Below, piece by piece: positions 1 to 8,765 of a stretch of 56,937 bases of DNA. Positions within the stretch are counted from its first letter, which is position 1. Every line of letters starts with the position of its first letter. Position numbers and translations under genes: made by a program. The notes under the pieces were generated by a model. It saw only the letters and a list, made by a program, of their open reading frames with translations, searched no databases and was not told the origin of the DNA. This stretch comes from Stenomitos frigidus ULC18 (GTDB taxonomy: Bacteria > Cyanobacteriota > Cyanobacteriia > Leptolyngbyales > Leptolyngbyaceae). The stretch is from positions 1-56,937 of the forward strand of contig NZ_PVWK01000148.1 of assembly GCF_003003795.1 (NCBI RefSeq), given 5' to 3'.

Positions 1-46
1 ACCGCCACAGCAACTGACCGTGAAACCTGCTGCTCAACCTGCCTGA
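1..46 (+). CDS. possible 3' end of an upstream gene (partial)
   Basis: Reading from base 2, the plus strand is open to a TGA at 44-46 and gives a Pro/Gln/Ala-rich tail ending VKPAAQPA, as expected for a low-complexity C-terminus. Only 14 codons are visible, so no function can be given. The next gene is convergent. It could equally be chance. Confidence 0.2.
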   Translation, partial: PPQQLTVKPAAQPA

Positions 47-115
47 TGAACTTGACATTTAAGATAATCGCTTCTGCTAACCGCCAAGCCGTGCGCTGCT
101 CTGCTAACCCTGCCC

Positions 116-1387
116 CTACGACTGATCACCGTTGCGATGGGATTCACGCGCTAGAGGTAGCTGCACGGTTACAACCGTTCCGGCTGCCGATGACTCGATG
201 TTGAACGTGCCGTCATGGGCTTCTATGATGCGCTTGACGATCGCCAAACCGAGCCCAGTGCCAGACGGTTTGGTGGAACAAAAGGGTTCCGCAAGCCTTG
301 GCAGAAGCTCTGGTGGAATGGGAGCGCCACCATTGTGAATATGAATGTAGACCTGCGCTGGGTGGCTTTCATGCGTTAGCTCGCAGGTCACTGTGTCACC
401 GCTCGCGATCGCCTCACAGGCATTGCGGAACAGATTAATAAACACCTGTTTCAGCTTGTTCACATCTCCCAAAATCTCAACTTCAAGCGAGGCATTCTTG
501 AGTTCAATCGAGCGATCGGTGGCTTCTGGCAATTCGCGCATTTGTCCAAGCAGTGCACGCAAAAACTCACCTAGATTAACTTTGGTAAGCTGCAAAACCT
601 GGGGTTTGGCATAGAGCAAAATTTCATTCAACAACTGCTGTAGACGATCCGCTTCGTCTAAAGAGAGGGCCAGACGATCGCGCGCCGATGCCTCTAAAAG
701 CTGTTTCTGGGCATACTTTAAGCCCATGATCATCGTTGTCAGTGGGTTGCGCACCTCATGCACAATCATGGCAGCAAATTCGCCGATCGCAGCCAATCGT
801 TCACGTTCGACCAGTCTTGCCTGCGCCACTCGTAGCTCCTCGGTGCGGTTTGCCACTTCGAGCTCCAAGAGTTCGTTGAATTTTTGCTGCTGTTGATAAA
901 GACGGTAATTATCAATAGCAGTGGCGGCACGTTCAGCAAACAGTTCGACCGTACGAATTTCAGCTTCTGTAAACTGACGCGCCTGCCGGAAAAAGGAGCA
1001 AATAGTGCCACTGACTTCCCCGTGAACGGTGCGCAACGGCACACCCATATAGCCAAGATAGGCATCAGGTGGCTTGTACAGTCTCATTTCTTGTCGAATA
1101 TCTTCAATAATGAGCGATCGTCCAGTTTCGGTAATTTCACTAATCAACGTGCCATGCACGGAAAAGCCATTGTCTCCTGCACCCAGCCCCAAGCTGCTCG
1201 CCACCACTTGCCCTGTTTCACCCTGGCAGACTGTGACAATTGACCAATCAGACTGGATTAAGCGGCTCACACCACAGGCAATTTCGTAGAGATACTGACC
1301 GAGATCGCCCGATCGATAGCTCAACGTTGCTAAAAACTCCAGAACGCGACGATCATGTTCATAGGGGTGAAGATCCTGCGCATCCAT
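116..1387 (-). CDS. GAF-domain sensor histidine kinase
   Basis: A soluble two-component sensor of 423 residues with no membrane segment. A GAF domain occupies about residues 30-165. A short coiled coil (165-195) leads into a HisKA domain with the phospho-acceptor His210 in the motif MIVHEVRNPLTT. A HATPase domain follows, with the N-box around LFRNACEAI (about 320-330) and the G2 box GTGLGLAIVKRI near 390. No receiver domain is fused and no response regulator is adjacent, so its partner is elsewhere. It lies 76 bases after the Crp-type regulator and thioredoxin genes on the same strand, probably one operon, so the GAF input may be linked to redox state (inference). A second, damaged copy lies at 3404-4513. 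Confidence 0.92.
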   Translation of the reverse strand: MDAQDLHPYEHDRRVLEFLATLSYRSGDLGQYLYEIACGVSRLIQSDWSIVTVCQGETGQVVASSLGLGAGDNGFSVHGTLISEITETGRSLIIEDIRQEMRLYKPPDAYLGYMGVPLRTVHGEVSGTICSFFRQARQFTEAEIRTVELFAERAATAIDNYRLYQQQQKFNELLELEVANRTEELRVAQARLVERERLAAIGEFAAMIVHEVRNPLTTMIMGLKYAQKQLLEASARDRLALSLDEADRLQQLLNEILLYAKPQVLQLTKVNLGEFLRALLGQMRELPEATDRSIELKNASLEVEILGDVNKLKQVFINLFRNACEAIASGDTVTCELTHESHPAQVYIHIHNGGAPIPPELLPRLAEPFCSTKPSGTGLGLAIVKRIIEAHDGTFNIESSAAGTVVTVQLPLARESHRNGDQS

Positions 1388-1463
1388 AGTTTAGTCTTCG
1401 GGAGCAGCGGTTCGATAACAGAGCAACAACAGCGATCCTCTAAAGCCCTGAAACCAAGTTGTT

Positions 1464-2120
1464 TTAAGAGTCTACGGGGATAGCATTAGAACCGCCATGA
1501 TTGGAATCAAGTTCGGAGAATTCTTTACGAAGTGTGACTTTTCGTTTCCTTCGGTTAATCTTTTCATCCCTATGAAGCTGTTTCAGTGACCGAGAGAGGG
1601 CTTCTGGTGTCAAGCCCAGATCATCCGCAATCGCTTTGAGAGAACGATCGAAATTGACAGTGATACCATCCGACTGCACATTTAATTGCAAATAATGCAG
1701 CACGCGCTTTTGAGCGGAACGAATACTTCGCAATTCCAACAAGATCTTGCTTTCGTGTAAACGCTGAGCCAATTGCTCCATAAAGATTACAGCCAACGCT
1801 GTCGATGCCTTCAACGCGGTTAGAAAAGGCTGTTTGGGCAAGACCAAAACGCGAGAGGGTGCGATCGCGATCGCGGTACAGACATACTGTTCGTAGAACA
1901 AGGCGACCTCTGCAAAGCTTTCACCGACTCTCACGCTATAGTGATTGATTTGTTGCCCATCTTCGGTGTAGTTAAGCAGCTGGATGGATCCCGATGCCAG
2001 AATAAAAATGGCTTCCGCTGGCTCGTGTTGAGCAACCAACGTCTGTCCAACCGCCAGATCTACGAACGAAATCATCGCTTGTAGTTCGGCTGGAAGCTGA
2101 TTGAGTTGTGAAAGCTTCAT
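1464..2120 (-). CDS. Crp/Fnr-family transcriptional regulator
   Basis: The protein has 218 residues. A cNMP-binding-like beta roll covers about 1-120, a dimer helix 110-140 and a Crp-type winged helix-turn-helix about 158-190 (SLKAIADDLGLTPEALSRSL). The phosphate-binding cassette reads GESFAEVALF and lacks the usual Arg-Ser-Ala/Thr after it, so cAMP binding is doubtful. There is no Fnr-style cysteine cluster. The start overlaps the stop of the thioredoxin gene as ATGA (2117-2120), which implies translational coupling, and a GAF kinase follows. Family membership is clear; ligand and targets are unknown. A redox- or stress-responsive role is inferred from the neighbours only. Confidence 0.9.
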   Translation of the reverse strand: MKLSQLNQLPAELQAMISFVDLAVGQTLVAQHEPAEAIFILASGSIQLLNYTEDGQQINHYSVRVGESFAEVALFYEQYVCTAIAIAPSRVLVLPKQPFLTALKASTALAVIFMEQLAQRLHESKILLELRSIRSAQKRVLHYLQLNVQSDGITVNFDRSLKAIADDLGLTPEALSRSLKQLHRDEKINRRKRKVTLRKEFSELDSNHGGSNAIPVDS

Positions 2121-2488
2121 AGACAGGCCATTCGACTCCTGCTCGAATAGCTGCCTGGAAGTAAGGCGTTGAGCGTGTCGGCAAAACGTTGCTTAGAAAC
2201 ACTACCAATCACTCGTTCCATCACTTGCCCATCTTTAAACAAGAGCAGCGTTGGCACCGCCCGAATGTCGTAACGCATCGCCAACTGTTCTGACGCTGCA
2301 ATATTCAACCGGCCGATCTTAATTTGCCCTGCAAACTCGATCGCTAGAGTCTCAATGATGGGATTCATCTGATGGAAAGAACCACACCAACTTGCCCAAC
2401 AATCAACCAATACAGGAACTTGAGCTTCCAATACTTCAGACTGAAAGTTAGCATCGGTTAGCAGAATGCACTGAGTGGTCACTAACAT
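2117..2488 (-). CDS. thioredoxin-fold protein with a monothiol CGSF active site
   Basis: The protein has 123 residues and a complete thioredoxin fold. The active-site helix reads WCGSF (residues 34-38) where thioredoxins have WCGPC, so the resolving cysteine is Phe and the proline is Ser. The cis-proline loop is intact (YDIRAVPTLLLFKDG, Pro79). Another cysteine is present at residue 30. Without the second cysteine it cannot be an ordinary disulfide reductase. A monothiol, mixed-disulfide or binding role is more likely (inference). The ATG at 2488 is chosen because AAAGGTAAAAG precedes it; an upstream in-frame start would add 15 residues unlike the family. The stop overlaps the start of the crp-type gene. 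Confidence 0.85.
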   Translation of the reverse strand: MLVTTQCILLTDANFQSEVLEAQVPVLVDCWASWCGSFHQMNPIIETLAIEFAGQIKIGRLNIAASEQLAMRYDIRAVPTLLLFKDGQVMERVIGSVSKQRFADTLNALLPGSYSSRSRMACL

Positions 2489-2570
2489 AACTTTTACCTT
2501 TTCATAGACGTGTGGGTTAGGGCATTTAATCATTCAGTGAGCGCTTCCAAAGCGAGCTTCAGCTGGCATC

Positions 2571-2597
2571 AATGGGAAATGCGCTTACCTTCCCATT
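2571..2597. promoter_or_regulatory. inverted repeat, candidate operator
   Basis: AATGGGAA and its exact complement TTCCCATT are separated by 11 bases. They lie about 80 bp upstream of the thioredoxin-crp-kinase operon and 290 bp upstream of the divergent Met-rich protein gene. The spacing suits a dimeric regulator, possibly the Crp-family protein of the same operon, but this is speculative. The rest of the 2489-2886 divergent region shows no clear promoter boxes to my eye. Confidence 0.3.
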
Positions 2598-2886
2598 GTG
2601 AGAAGCCTAGTCAGGAACAGGCTGGGAAATAGTTAAGAATCAACTGAGAAACGTGTGAATCAAACGGGCGCATTTCTAGAGCTGACGATCGTAAAACGCC
2701 AGATACCTATGCACAGCAGCCAGACGTATGGCTATGGGCTGAGTTCTCATGCAGACCTCGTTCATTTTTAACCTTCTTCTCATGCAGGTTCCATAGGAGC
2801 GCTATAAGCTTCATTCCAACAGATACGATTGGCGTCTCAAAGCAACAAAGAGTATCGATCCATTGCATAGATTAAGGAGATTCCCC

Positions 2887-3348
2887 ATGAAAAGCTTTGC
2901 TTACGGTGTTGGTGTGTTGTCTAGCCTGCTGATTCTAGCGACGACAGTACCTGTTGGAGCGACAACACCGACTGCCACGGTTGCCCAGTCCAACTCATCG
3001 TCGATCGAGCAAATGTTTCGAGAGCAGAAGGTTTTGACTGATGAGATAAAGACGTTAATGACGCAAATGAAAGCGATGATGGCAGAAATGAAAGCACTCA
3101 CGTCGCTGCCAGAGGGACAGGCTCCAACAATGGCTGATTTATATAAACAGCAACAGGTGATACTGGCGCAAGTTCAGACGCTGAGTCAGTCGCGCTTTGA
3201 TACTCTCCAGCCTAGAAAAAATACAGCGACAGTGCAAGAGGTTCACCAGCAGCAGGTGGCGATGATGGCTGAGATGAAGAGCATGATGGCTGAAATGAAG
3301 GCCATGATCGAAGCTTATCGTGGTCGGGCTAGCATTTATAAGCGCTGA
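2887..3348 (+). CDS. methionine-rich secreted coiled-coil protein
   Basis: The protein has 153 residues. An N-terminal signal peptide (hydrophobic core VGVLSSLLILATTVPVGA) probably ends near residue 27, so the product is exported to the periplasm or beyond. The mature part is helical and holds 14 Met residues in two clusters of the form LMTQMKAMMAEMK and MMAEMKSMMAEMKAM, joined by a Gln-rich stretch. Such M-x2-M-x2-MM spacing is known in periplasmic copper- or silver-binding proteins, but no named family is recognised. The start is placed at 2887, preceded by AAGGAGATTCCCC; the first ATG 24 bases upstream has no ribosome-binding site. It is divergent from the thioredoxin/Crp/kinase operon. 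Confidence 0.75.
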   Translation: MKSFAYGVGVLSSLLILATTVPVGATTPTATVAQSNSSSIEQMFREQKVLTDEIKTLMTQMKAMMAEMKALTSLPEGQAPTMADLYKQQQVILAQVQTLSQSRFDTLQPRKNTATVQEVHQQQVAMMAEMKSMMAEMKAMIEAYRGRASIYKR

Positions 3349-3403
3349 AATCGTTTGCAGCAGAGAGTTTTAATGGTCAGTTGCTGCTAGGCAAAAAACG
3401 AAA

Positions 3404-4513
3404 CTACTCTGCTGCAGGCATTGTTGAATCTGGGGCATATTTGAGCATCTCTGTCTCTGCTGTAGCGGAGAGCATCGGCAGATGAACGCTCACCGTGGTA
3501 CCTGAGGAAGAAGATGTAATCTCCAATTCCCCATTGTGAGCGATCACAATTCCCTTAGAAATTGCCAACCCTAATCCAGTGCCAGAGGGCTTTGTAGAGC
3601 AGAATGGCGTCGCTAGATGTGGCAATAATTCTAGCGGAATCGGATGACCACCGTTATGGATCTGGATACAAACGCGATCGGGTGTCATCCCATCTGTGAT
3701 TACACAACTGATGCTCTCGTGAGGAGCGATCGCTTCAAAAGCATTCCGCAACAGATCTTAAAAAACTTGTCTTAGCTTATCGCTATCTGCCATCACTTCA
3801 ATGTCTGGGGAACCTTTGACATAGTTAATACGGCGTTCAGCGGCTTCGGGTAAGTCCTGAATCTGCATGATCAGATCATTGATAAATCCACTAATATCGA
3901 GTCTGATTAATTTTAATACTTGAGGCTTCGCATAGCAGAGAATCTCAGACAAGAGGTGATTGAGGCGATATGATTCGCTCAAGGCCAAGTCTAGACGCTG
4001 TTGGTCGGCGTCAGAATGCAACACTTTTTGAGCGTATCTTAAGCCCATCTGGATGGTTGTAAGTGGGTTGCGTACTTCATGGACAATCATGGCTGTAAAT
4101 TCGCCAATGGCTGCCAACCGTTCGCGCTCAATCAGCTTTTCTTCGGACAGTTTTAGATCAATGGAGCAGGCAGCAACTTCTTGAGACAGTCTTTCGTTGA
4201 ATTGTAACTGCTGTTGATAAAGCCAGAAATTCTCGATCGCGGTAGCCGCTCTTTCAGCAAATAATTCGACGATTTTGACTTCCGATTCGGTGAAGGGACG
4301 AGGCTCCCGCAGGAAAGAACAAATGGTACCAATGACCGCTCCGCTAGTGGTTCTTAAAGGGACTCCCAACCGGAGCGGTAACTCAGTGCCGTTGAGCATT
4401 CTAACGTTGGGTGACTGTGTGCATCGGGCATCGGGTCTACGGCACTCATAGGGGGATAGAACTGACCACGCATCATCAGTGATTTCAATTTGACTTGGAT
4501 CAACGGCTCTCAT
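3404..4513 (-). pseudogene. GAF histidine kinase interrupted by an in-frame TAA
   Basis: A paralogue of the kinase at 116-1387. The reading frame runs from 4513 to 3404 without a shift but contains one TAA at 3758-3760, inside the N-box (RQVF-stop-DLLRNAFEAI), where the intact copy has RQVFINLFRNACEAI. Upstream lie a truncated GAF domain, about 90 residues short at its N-terminus, and an intact H-box (MIVHEVRNPLTTIQMGL). Downstream lies a complete G2 box (GTGLGLAISKGI). No other stop occurs, so the lesion is recent, or a sequencing error, or the two halves are made separately. The start overlaps the stop of the DsbA-like remnant as ATGA, the same coupling seen in the intact operon. Confidence 0.8.
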
Positions 4514-4734
4514 AGCTCATCTTCATGACTGGCTTGTACAACTGCCGCCAAAAGCGTCTCTAAGCTTCGATCGTCGCTGTATTTCAAGCCATTGATGAAA
4601 AACGTTGGCGTTTTGATGACATTGCTTTGAAGCCCACTGGCAATATCTGCTTGTACCTTTGCCACATGACAGTCGGTTGACAATTTTTTCTCGCCACGCT
4701 TGGTTTCCTCGGTTTGTGTGGTTTGAGCCGCTTT
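4510..4734 (-). pseudogene. C-terminal remnant of a DsbA-like thiol oxidoreductase
   Basis: The frame open from a TAG at 4735-4737 down to a TGA at 4510-4512 encodes HVAKVQADIASGLQSNVIKT followed by PTFFINGLKY and a final helix. This is the characteristic end of DsbA-family proteins, including the cis-Pro loop TPTFFING. The N-terminal half with the CxxC motif is absent, and the region before the stop shows no recognisable coding. It sits directly upstream of the broken kinase, as the thioredoxin sits in the operon of the intact one. Probably a decayed gene. Confidence 0.7.
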
Positions 4735-4987
4735 CTAGAATGCTCTTCACTTTAATGCTCTTCACTTTATAGAGGATTGCTCTGTTCGTTACTATGCCAA
4801 ACGATGATTCCTTTACCCGACTATAGTTGAGTCATTTTCCTACCCATTTGGGTGGGTTTAATCTGTTCGTTGCCAACCTGGTCACTGGTAGAGTCTTGGC
4901 ATGGCAAAGACTCTATTCAATTTTGCGCTCTCTCTCAAGGCTTTCGAATAGACTTAATTCAAATCATCCCAATCAGCAGCAAGCCTT

Positions 4988-5491
4988 ATGCCCCATGAAG
5001 CTGTTGTCAAAACAATTAACCTCATCATTGCCCCCGTGGTTATGCTCACTGCCTGCGGCATTATGCTGAATGGGCTCATGGTGCGTTATAGCTGGTTAAG
5101 CGATCGGGTGCGTTCAGTACATCAAGAACGGCTTAACCTGTTGGACTTGGATTGGAATCAGCATAAGTCAAAGGGCGAGCGGCTTGATCACCTCAATCAT
5201 TTGCTCCCTGATTTATTACGTCATCACCATCAGGTGCATGATGTTTTGGTTTTAATTTATCTCTCCATTCTAGTTTTCATGCTAGATATGTTGGTCATCG
5301 CACTCGCCGTCTCTTACGATGTGAGATGGCTCCATCAGCTTGTCGTCATTGTTTTCTTGGTTGGCATTAGTATTTTGCTGGCAGGCATGGTGCTAATTGC
5401 TCACGAGCTTCGGACTTCCCATCATTCCATTCAGTTAGAAGTGGATCAAAATTGTCAGTTATGCAAAAAGCCGCGTCGAATGAGAAAATAG
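4988..5491 (+). CDS. DUF2721-family membrane protein
   Basis: The protein has 167 residues and three predicted membrane segments: about 8-30 (IIAPVVMLTACGIMLNGLMV), 84-108 and 115-138. A basic loop SWLSDRVRSVHQER follows the first segment, a pattern typical of DUF2721. The C-terminus is cytoplasmic and basic (KKPRRMRK) with a CQLC pair. Family function is unknown. It stands alone between the decayed kinase region and the next plus-strand ORF. The ribosome-binding site is poor, so the exact start is uncertain. Confidence 0.8.
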   Translation: MPHEAVVKTINLIIAPVVMLTACGIMLNGLMVRYSWLSDRVRSVHQERLNLLDLDWNQHKSKGERLDHLNHLLPDLLRHHHQVHDVLVLIYLSILVFMLDMLVIALAVSYDVRWLHQLVVIVFLVGISILLAGMVLIAHELRTSHHSIQLEVDQNCQLCKKPRRMRK

Positions 5492-5570
5492 CTTTTGCAA
5501 CGGAAGAACAGGCACCAAATCGTATCCATCAAAGGGAAATCACAGCTTGATAATATCTTGCTGAAGGGCA

Positions 5571-5942
5571 TTGACAACGGCATGGGTACGATCAGTAAAA
5601 CCGGGCGATCGCTTTGAGTGTAAGGTGGCACAACCAAGCCGCAAACCAGAGGCTTCAGGCAACCAGCCAACAGGCACATTAGCCAACGCGAAGGCAAAGC
5701 AAGCGGCCTCTGTAAAGCCGCTAAAGCAGCCCAAACAGCCTGAGGCGATTGCGGTCGCGATTGATCCAGAACGTAATGTGAACTGGCAACAGGTGTTTGC
5801 GTCAGCCTCCAGTCCTGTTACCAGCGCTAAGATGTCGCGATCGCCCCAGTCAAGCGCCCCAGCCACTAAAGCTTCCCCCACGCAGGCCCGCACTAATCTA
5901 TCAACTGAGGCTGCCAAGGATCTCCACCAATTGGCAGAGTAG
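5571..5942 (+). CDS. hypothetical Pro/Ala/Lys-rich protein
   Basis: An open frame of 123 codons with a TTG start and a weak GAAGGG two bases before it. The product is a disordered Lys/Pro/Ala/Ser-rich chain with a short conserved-looking start (VKPGDRFECKV) and an acidic end (STEAAKDLHQLAE). No family is recognised. The opposite strand is also open, but its product (Cys, Phe and Trp rich) looks like an antisense shadow. Just upstream, another plus frame reads IKGKSQLDNILLKGIDNGMG before a stop, so this may be the tail of a frameshifted gene. Confidence 0.35.
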   Translation: MTTAWVRSVKPGDRFECKVAQPSRKPEASGNQPTGTLANAKAKQAASVKPLKQPKQPEAIAVAIDPERNVNWQQVFASASSPVTSAKMSRSPQSSAPATKASPTQARTNLSTEAAKDLHQLAE

Positions 5943-6117
5943 AGATGCTGGCAAGGGAAAAAATGCCTCACTGAGGAAACGCGTTGCTTAAAAAAAATCT
6001 GTGTAACCTCTTGCGTTGCCTCAAGAGCTATGCAATAGTCTTGATTAGAAATTCAACTGTATTCCTATTGACTCGCTGTAGTTTCTGAATTCCTGGAGAC
6101 GCGTTCCCAGGGTTTAG

Positions 6118-7359
6118 ATGTTTACTGCGAATTTTTGGCCGCTTAATTCACAAGCATTGTCTAATCTTATGAGCAACAACCGTCCTCAATCTACTTTGAC
6201 AGCTAAGCTACAAGTAGCTACTACTAGAGTTTCTAGCCTGGTTGACCGTATTACCCAACCGCTGCACCAAGCATCCACGCAAGGTCGCGTGCTGTTAGTC
6301 GCTGCTGGGTTAAGCATGAGTGTTGTTGTACCGGCTTACGCGATCGGCACGGCGTTGCAAGAGCGTCCAGCTAATCCCAAGCACGGTGCAGGTGTTTCCA
6401 ATCAAGCACAGCTCGTAAGCCAAAAGCAAACCGTCGAATTAACGCTGGTTTCCTACGCTGTCACCAAGGAAGCCTTCTCTAAAATCATCCCCCTCTTCCA
6501 GGAAACGTGGAAGCGCGAGAAAGGGCAGGAGGTGAAATTTAATGAGAGCTACGGCGGGTCTGGTACTCAAACCCGTGCTGTCATTGATGGTTTGGAAGCA
6601 GATGTGACCGTACTGGCCTTAGGGCTGGATACGGGCAGGTTGCAGAAGGCAGGCTTGGTCAACGCTGGGTGGGAGAAAGAGCTGCCAAATGAGTCTGTCG
6701 TAACTCGCTCTGTCGTTGCTCTTGTCACCCGTGCTGGCAATCCCAAAGGCATTAAAGGCTGGGAGGATTTGTTGAAACCCGGTGTGAGTGTCATCAACGC
6801 AAACCCCAAAACTTCTGGTGTGGCTCGCTGGAACTTCTTAGGGCTGTGGTCATCGGTGATTCAAACCGGTGGCGACGAAAGCAAGGCAAAAAATTATGTC
6901 ACTCAGGTCTACAAAAATACGCCTGTCCTGGCGAAAGATGCACGGGAAGCTTCAGACTTCTTCTATAAGAAAGGTCAGGGCGATGTGCTGCTGAACTATG
7001 AGAATGAAGTGGTGCTGGCAGCGCAGAAAGGCGAAACAGGCTTTTTCACCGTCATTCCTCAGGTGAATATTTCGATCGACAGCCCGGTTGCAGTGGTGGA
7101 TAAATATGTAGACAAGCACGGCACCCGCGAAATTTCTGAGGCTTTTGCTAAGTTTCTGTTTACGCCAGAAGCCCAGCGAGAGTTTGCCAAAGTTGGCTTT
7201 CGCCCTGTGGATAATACGGTAAAGCGCGAATTTGCTCGTAAGTTCTCACCTGTAAAAAGTCTGTATACAGTGAAGAACTACGGCGGCTGGGATACTGTCC
7301 AGGCAAAGTTCTTTGGTGATGGAGCGGTGTTTGATCAGATTTATGTTGCCAACCGCTAA
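6118..7359 (+). CDS. sbpA: sulfate ABC transporter substrate-binding protein
   Basis: A periplasmic sulfate/thiosulfate-binding protein of the Sbp/CysP family. From about residue 105 it matches the family throughout: VELTLVSYAVTKEAF, the ligand loop NESYGGSGTQTRAV, then ADVTVLALGLD, and PVAVVDKYVDKHGT near the end. The N-terminus is about 70 residues longer than usual; a hydrophobic segment (VLLVAAGLSMSVVVPAYA, about 61-78) is the export signal. An internal ATG at 6169 is an alternative start. No permease or ATPase genes (cysT, cysW, cysA) are adjacent, so the transporter partners lie elsewhere. A TonB-like protein gene follows on the same strand. Confidence 0.93.
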   Translation: MFTANFWPLNSQALSNLMSNNRPQSTLTAKLQVATTRVSSLVDRITQPLHQASTQGRVLLVAAGLSMSVVVPAYAIGTALQERPANPKHGAGVSNQAQLVSQKQTVELTLVSYAVTKEAFSKIIPLFQETWKREKGQEVKFNESYGGSGTQTRAVIDGLEADVTVLALGLDTGRLQKAGLVNAGWEKELPNESVVTRSVVALVTRAGNPKGIKGWEDLLKPGVSVINANPKTSGVARWNFLGLWSSVIQTGGDESKAKNYVTQVYKNTPVLAKDAREASDFFYKKGQGDVLLNYENEVVLAAQKGETGFFTVIPQVNISIDSPVAVVDKYVDKHGTREISEAFAKFLFTPEAQREFAKVGFRPVDNTVKREFARKFSPVKSLYTVKNYGGWDTVQAKFFGDGAVFDQIYVANR

Positions 7360-7582
7360 TTCCCACTGCTAGAAGCTCTGCGACTGTCTTCAAGCCTGGT
7401 AGTTGGTTGCCAACTGATAGCGGAGTGAATACAAAACTATGCACTCCGCTATCCCCTCTACAGACCTGCAATCCAACGGTAATAGGCTACTAGGTGTTTG
7501 CGATCGCCTCCCATTAAGTGACTCTCCTCTCTTCCTAGCACGTTTACCTCCTGTAACCTTGACTTCTCAACGTCCCGATTCC

Positions 7583-8692
7583 ATGTCTCAAAAACCCTCA
7601 GAAGCATCTTCAGTCAGCGAAGCTACGTTGACTGAAGATGCTTTGCGGCGTTCTCGCGTTGCGTCTGAGGACTCGTTCCTCGACTCAGATGACTCACTGT
7701 CCCCCCTCTTTCCTCAAACTAAGCGGAAAGGGGGGCTGTCAAAGTGGGTTTGGTTCGGTGTGGCGGTATCCGTGGGGCTACATGGGCTGTTATTACTGCT
7801 TCCCACAGGCGATGAGCCCATGCCTGTACCGCCTAAAGATCCGGAAAAACAGGTACGCATCACCCAACTTCCCAAGTTGATCAAGGCTGCACCAAGCGTT
7901 AAAAAAGTGACAAAGCTGTTGGTCAAGCCCGTGGTGCGATCGACCACAGTCCCGCCAATACCACAGCCCAAGACGCCACTCAGGCGGGCAGCGGCTGGCA
8001 GTCCGGATGCAGGTGGATCAAGCGCCTGGGATGACTTTCCCATCTATCCAGGTGCCCAGCCTGGTTGCTTTAATTTGTCGTCCTGTCAGCAAACGGCTGA
8101 TGGCGTCAAGTCGGTTGCCGACTATTATGCAAAGGCCTTGCCTGCAAAGAAATATACAGTCAAGCCGACGGTGCAACTGACCGATCGCGAGGTGTTTCAA
8201 ATCTCGCGCAACCGTCAGATGCAGTTTTTGAGCATCATTCAAACAGAAAAAGGCAGTGTATATGTGCTGTCGGATGCGCCGCGATCGCTAGAAGATTTGA
8301 AAAAAGCGGTGGAAGTGCCGCCCGAAGTCTCCGAGATTCTGAGCAATCTAGAAGCGCAAAATGCTGACCCATCCAACTTTGAGCAGCCAAAGTTTTTCTA
8401 CACTGAAGCAACTGGCAAGGGCATCAGCGCTGGCGCACTGGTAACTAAACCAGGCATTCGCAACATTAGTTTGATTGCGGGTTACTCGTTTGACACGATG
8501 ATGGATGAGTTTTTTCGCAACAACCTCCAGCAAAATGACTTTGAAGTTTCCGATCCCTTACCCGATTTCGGTGGTGGGAAGGTCTATGAAGTGACACGGG
8601 CGAGAGACAAGCTGAAACTCTATCTCAATCTGGTGCCTACAAAAGATAAGGCCGGTGCGCTCATCGTGACCTGGAAAGACCCACCGAAGTAA
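7583..8692 (+). CDS. TonB-like single-pass membrane protein
   Basis: The protein has 369 residues from the ATG at 7583; an upstream in-frame ATG at 7439 would add 48 residues of poor quality. The layout is TonB-like: an acidic Ser/Asp-rich cytoplasmic start, one membrane segment at about 53-72 (WVWFGVAVSVGLHGLLLLLP), then a Pro/Lys-rich periplasmic spacer. The C-terminal 230 residues (from DDFPIYPGAQPGC) do not resemble the TonB C-terminal domain that contacts receptors. They may be a distinct ligand or envelope domain. An exbB remnant follows directly, which supports a TonB-system origin. The name is by architecture only. Confidence 0.65.
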   Translation: MSQKPSEASSVSEATLTEDALRRSRVASEDSFLDSDDSLSPLFPQTKRKGGLSKWVWFGVAVSVGLHGLLLLLPTGDEPMPVPPKDPEKQVRITQLPKLIKAAPSVKKVTKLLVKPVVRSTTVPPIPQPKTPLRRAAAGSPDAGGSSAWDDFPIYPGAQPGCFNLSSCQQTADGVKSVADYYAKALPAKKYTVKPTVQLTDREVFQISRNRQMQFLSIIQTEKGSVYVLSDAPRSLEDLKKAVEVPPEVSEILSNLEAQNADPSNFEQPKFFYTEATGKGISAGALVTKPGIRNISLIAGYSFDTMMDEFFRNNLQQNDFEVSDPLPDFGGGKVYEVTRARDKLKLYLNLVPTKDKAGALIVTWKDPPK

Positions 8693-8765
8693 GGCAAGTT
8701 CTGAACCTTAGTTTTCTATTGCCTTAACGCACGACCTTTCCCATTCTTTCTTCCTTCTCTGATCC

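Noticed and set aside
5540-5971. 143-codon minus-strand frame
   Set aside because: Cys/Trp/Phe-rich product with no ribosome-binding site; reads as antisense of the Pro/Ala/Lys-rich plus frame.
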